This document shows positions 62,663-64,000 of a DNA stretch of 64,000 nucleotides, piece after piece. How positions within the stretch are numbered: position 1 is the stretch's first letter; each line of letters begins with the position of its first letter. Both the position numbers and the translations under genes were made by a program. Source of the stretch: Rhizophagus clarus (lineage: Eukaryota; Glomeromycota; Glomeromycetes; Glomerales; Glomeraceae); assembly GCA_015698045.1 (NCBI GenBank), contig BLAL01000079.1, positions 620,001-684,000 on the forward strand. The letters run 5' to 3'. Under the pieces are notes generated by a model that had not been told where the DNA came from, ran no database searches, and saw nothing but the letters and a program-made list of their open reading frames with translations.

Positions 62663-63395
62663 ATATTATTTGGATTCTTTTCTAATAATCCTTTTTTTTT
62701 TTCTATTAATTTAAAAATTTATACCTTTATTCTTATTTAAAACTTTGTTTCTAATCTTATTTTCCAATTATGCTATTATTTTACTCATTTGCAACTTGTT
62801 TAAGCTGCAACATAAATTTTTTCAATTTATTTGATTCTCTTACTATAATTTTATTTATTTATACTATGAAATTATAGATATTTTAAGTTCTGCTTTTCAC
62901 ATATACTTATTTTTTTTTTAATTACTTTTTATTTTACTTTTCTTTTACCAGTTTACTTCTTCTTCTTACTTCCTTTAAATTATAAGATCAGTTTTGATTG
63001 GTTTAGATTTGTATGTTTTTCTGATTATTCTTAAATAGATTACATCACTTTTTTCCTATACAAAATGTCTAACAGTTTAAGATAGATTCTTCTAATAGAT
63101 TGATAATAATACGATTTGCTAGAATCTTTTTAATGATTAATTTTGAATTGCATATTTTAGATGATTAGAATATACAAATTCTATTTTAACTATTGTAGAT
63201 TTTTACTAGAATAGTTTCTTTTATTTATGAAATTTGTTTTCATTTAGTTGTTTTATTTTTTTTATATTATTTATTTTATTATATTATTATTAATAAAGTT
63301 TAGTGAAAAATTGTTTAATAATTCTGTACTAACTTTCATGACATCATTAGCTTCATTTTAAATATATATTCACTTTATACATGTAGCTGAAACTA
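62663..63395. other. AT-rich spacer
   Basis: T-rich, low-complexity DNA; short patches such as ATCAGTTTTGATTGGTTTAG at 62,987. Nothing supported. Confidence 0.4.
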
Positions 63396-64000
63396 GGGCT
63401 CCGATCGGTTCGGTTCAGTTCAGTTTTTGCAAAAACTGATACCGAACCGAATTGATCAGTATCGGTATTGATGATTACCGAAATCGACTGGTATCGGTAT
63501 TGATGATTATCGAAACCGATCGATAATTACTGAAAACCGAACTGATTTACCGATATTAAAAACCATTTTTAGTAAAAAAAACATCGCAAAACTATTTTGG
63601 TATTTTTTTTACCAAATCAAATGATCTATAAAAACGTTTTGCAACGTTTTTTATTTAAAGTATCAAAAAATAAAGTTGCGAATTGTTTTTTTTATTAAAT
63701 TAACTAATAAAAAACGTTTCGCAACGTTTTTAATTAAAATGAAAAAAAAATGTTGCAAAACGTTTTTTTTTATTAAATTAACTCATAAAAACGTTTCGCA
63801 ACGTTTTTATTAAAGTGACAAAAAAAATGTTGCGAAACGTTTATTTTATTAAAATTAACTAACAAAAACGTTTCGCAACGTTTTCTATTAAAGCTACAAA
63901 AAAAAAATGTTGCGAAATATTTTTTTATTAAATTAACTGATAAAAAACGTTTCGCAACATTTTTTAACTAAAGCAACAAAAAAAACGTTGCGAAACGTTT
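63396..64000. repeat. Second GGGCTC-ended MITE, cut by the window edge
   Basis: Starts GGGCTCCGATCGGTTCGGTT after TA; this corresponds to the right end of the copy at 58,830-59,644, so it is inverted relative to it. From 63,560 it carries the same ladder of GTTTCGCAACGTTTTT and its complement, here more regular (unit about 65-70 bp), and runs off the window. Confidence 0.85.

Overview
This is a window of AT-rich eukaryotic nuclear DNA from a filamentous fungus. The genes have many short GT-AG introns (about 50-130 nt). They include a fungal-type Ssk2/Wis4 MAP kinase kinase kinase. Long gene-poor stretches between them hold nested DNA transposons, MITEs and tandem arrays. Gene types, composition and transposon load resemble arbuscular mycorrhizal fungi (Glomeromycotina, Rhizophagus-like). 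That assignment is inference; no marker gene settles it.

Layout. 1-13.2 kb is a gene-dense block: the 5' half of VPS4 (-), a NECAP-like endocytic adaptor (-), an Ssk2/Wis4-type MAPKKK (+) with an unusual BRCT-like N-terminus, a PAK/STE20-like kinase (+) with a hydrophobic N-terminal exon, and a PHD-JmjC histone demethylase of the JHD1/KDM2 type (-). 13.2-42 kb is repeat territory. It holds decayed gene fragments, a decayed hAT transposon (about 18-20.5 kb), and a tnp2/CACTA-like transposase gene (21.6-34.6 kb). That gene is split by an element carrying an array of micro-exon-like modules (23.1-26.2 kb) and by a complete 6.3-kb hAT element (27,871-34,181) with an intact transposase, an 8-bp target duplication and a second small gene. 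42-52.3 kb is a second gene block: a GYF-domain translation regulator (SMY2/GIGYF type, +), a membrane J-domain protein (-) and the replicative helicase subunit MCM3 (+). 52.3-64 kb has no host gene: a piggyBac-like element inside a MITE, several palindromic MITEs with TA, 4-bp or 8-bp target duplications, and two tandem arrays of about 110 bp, each interrupted by a MITE.

How the genes relate. The host genes are ordinary housekeeping and signalling functions (endosomal sorting, clathrin adaptor, osmostress MAPK signalling, chromatin demethylation, translation control, chaperone, DNA replication). Two divergent pairs (NECAP/SSK2 and J-protein/MCM3) each share a 156-bp intergenic promoter. Each complete multi-exon host model closes to a whole number of codons, which supports the splice sites given. 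Several old DNA transposons are stopped mostly at positions expected to be Trp, Arg or Gln codons, the pattern produced by C:G to T:A mutation, whereas the 6.3-kb hAT looks young and complete.
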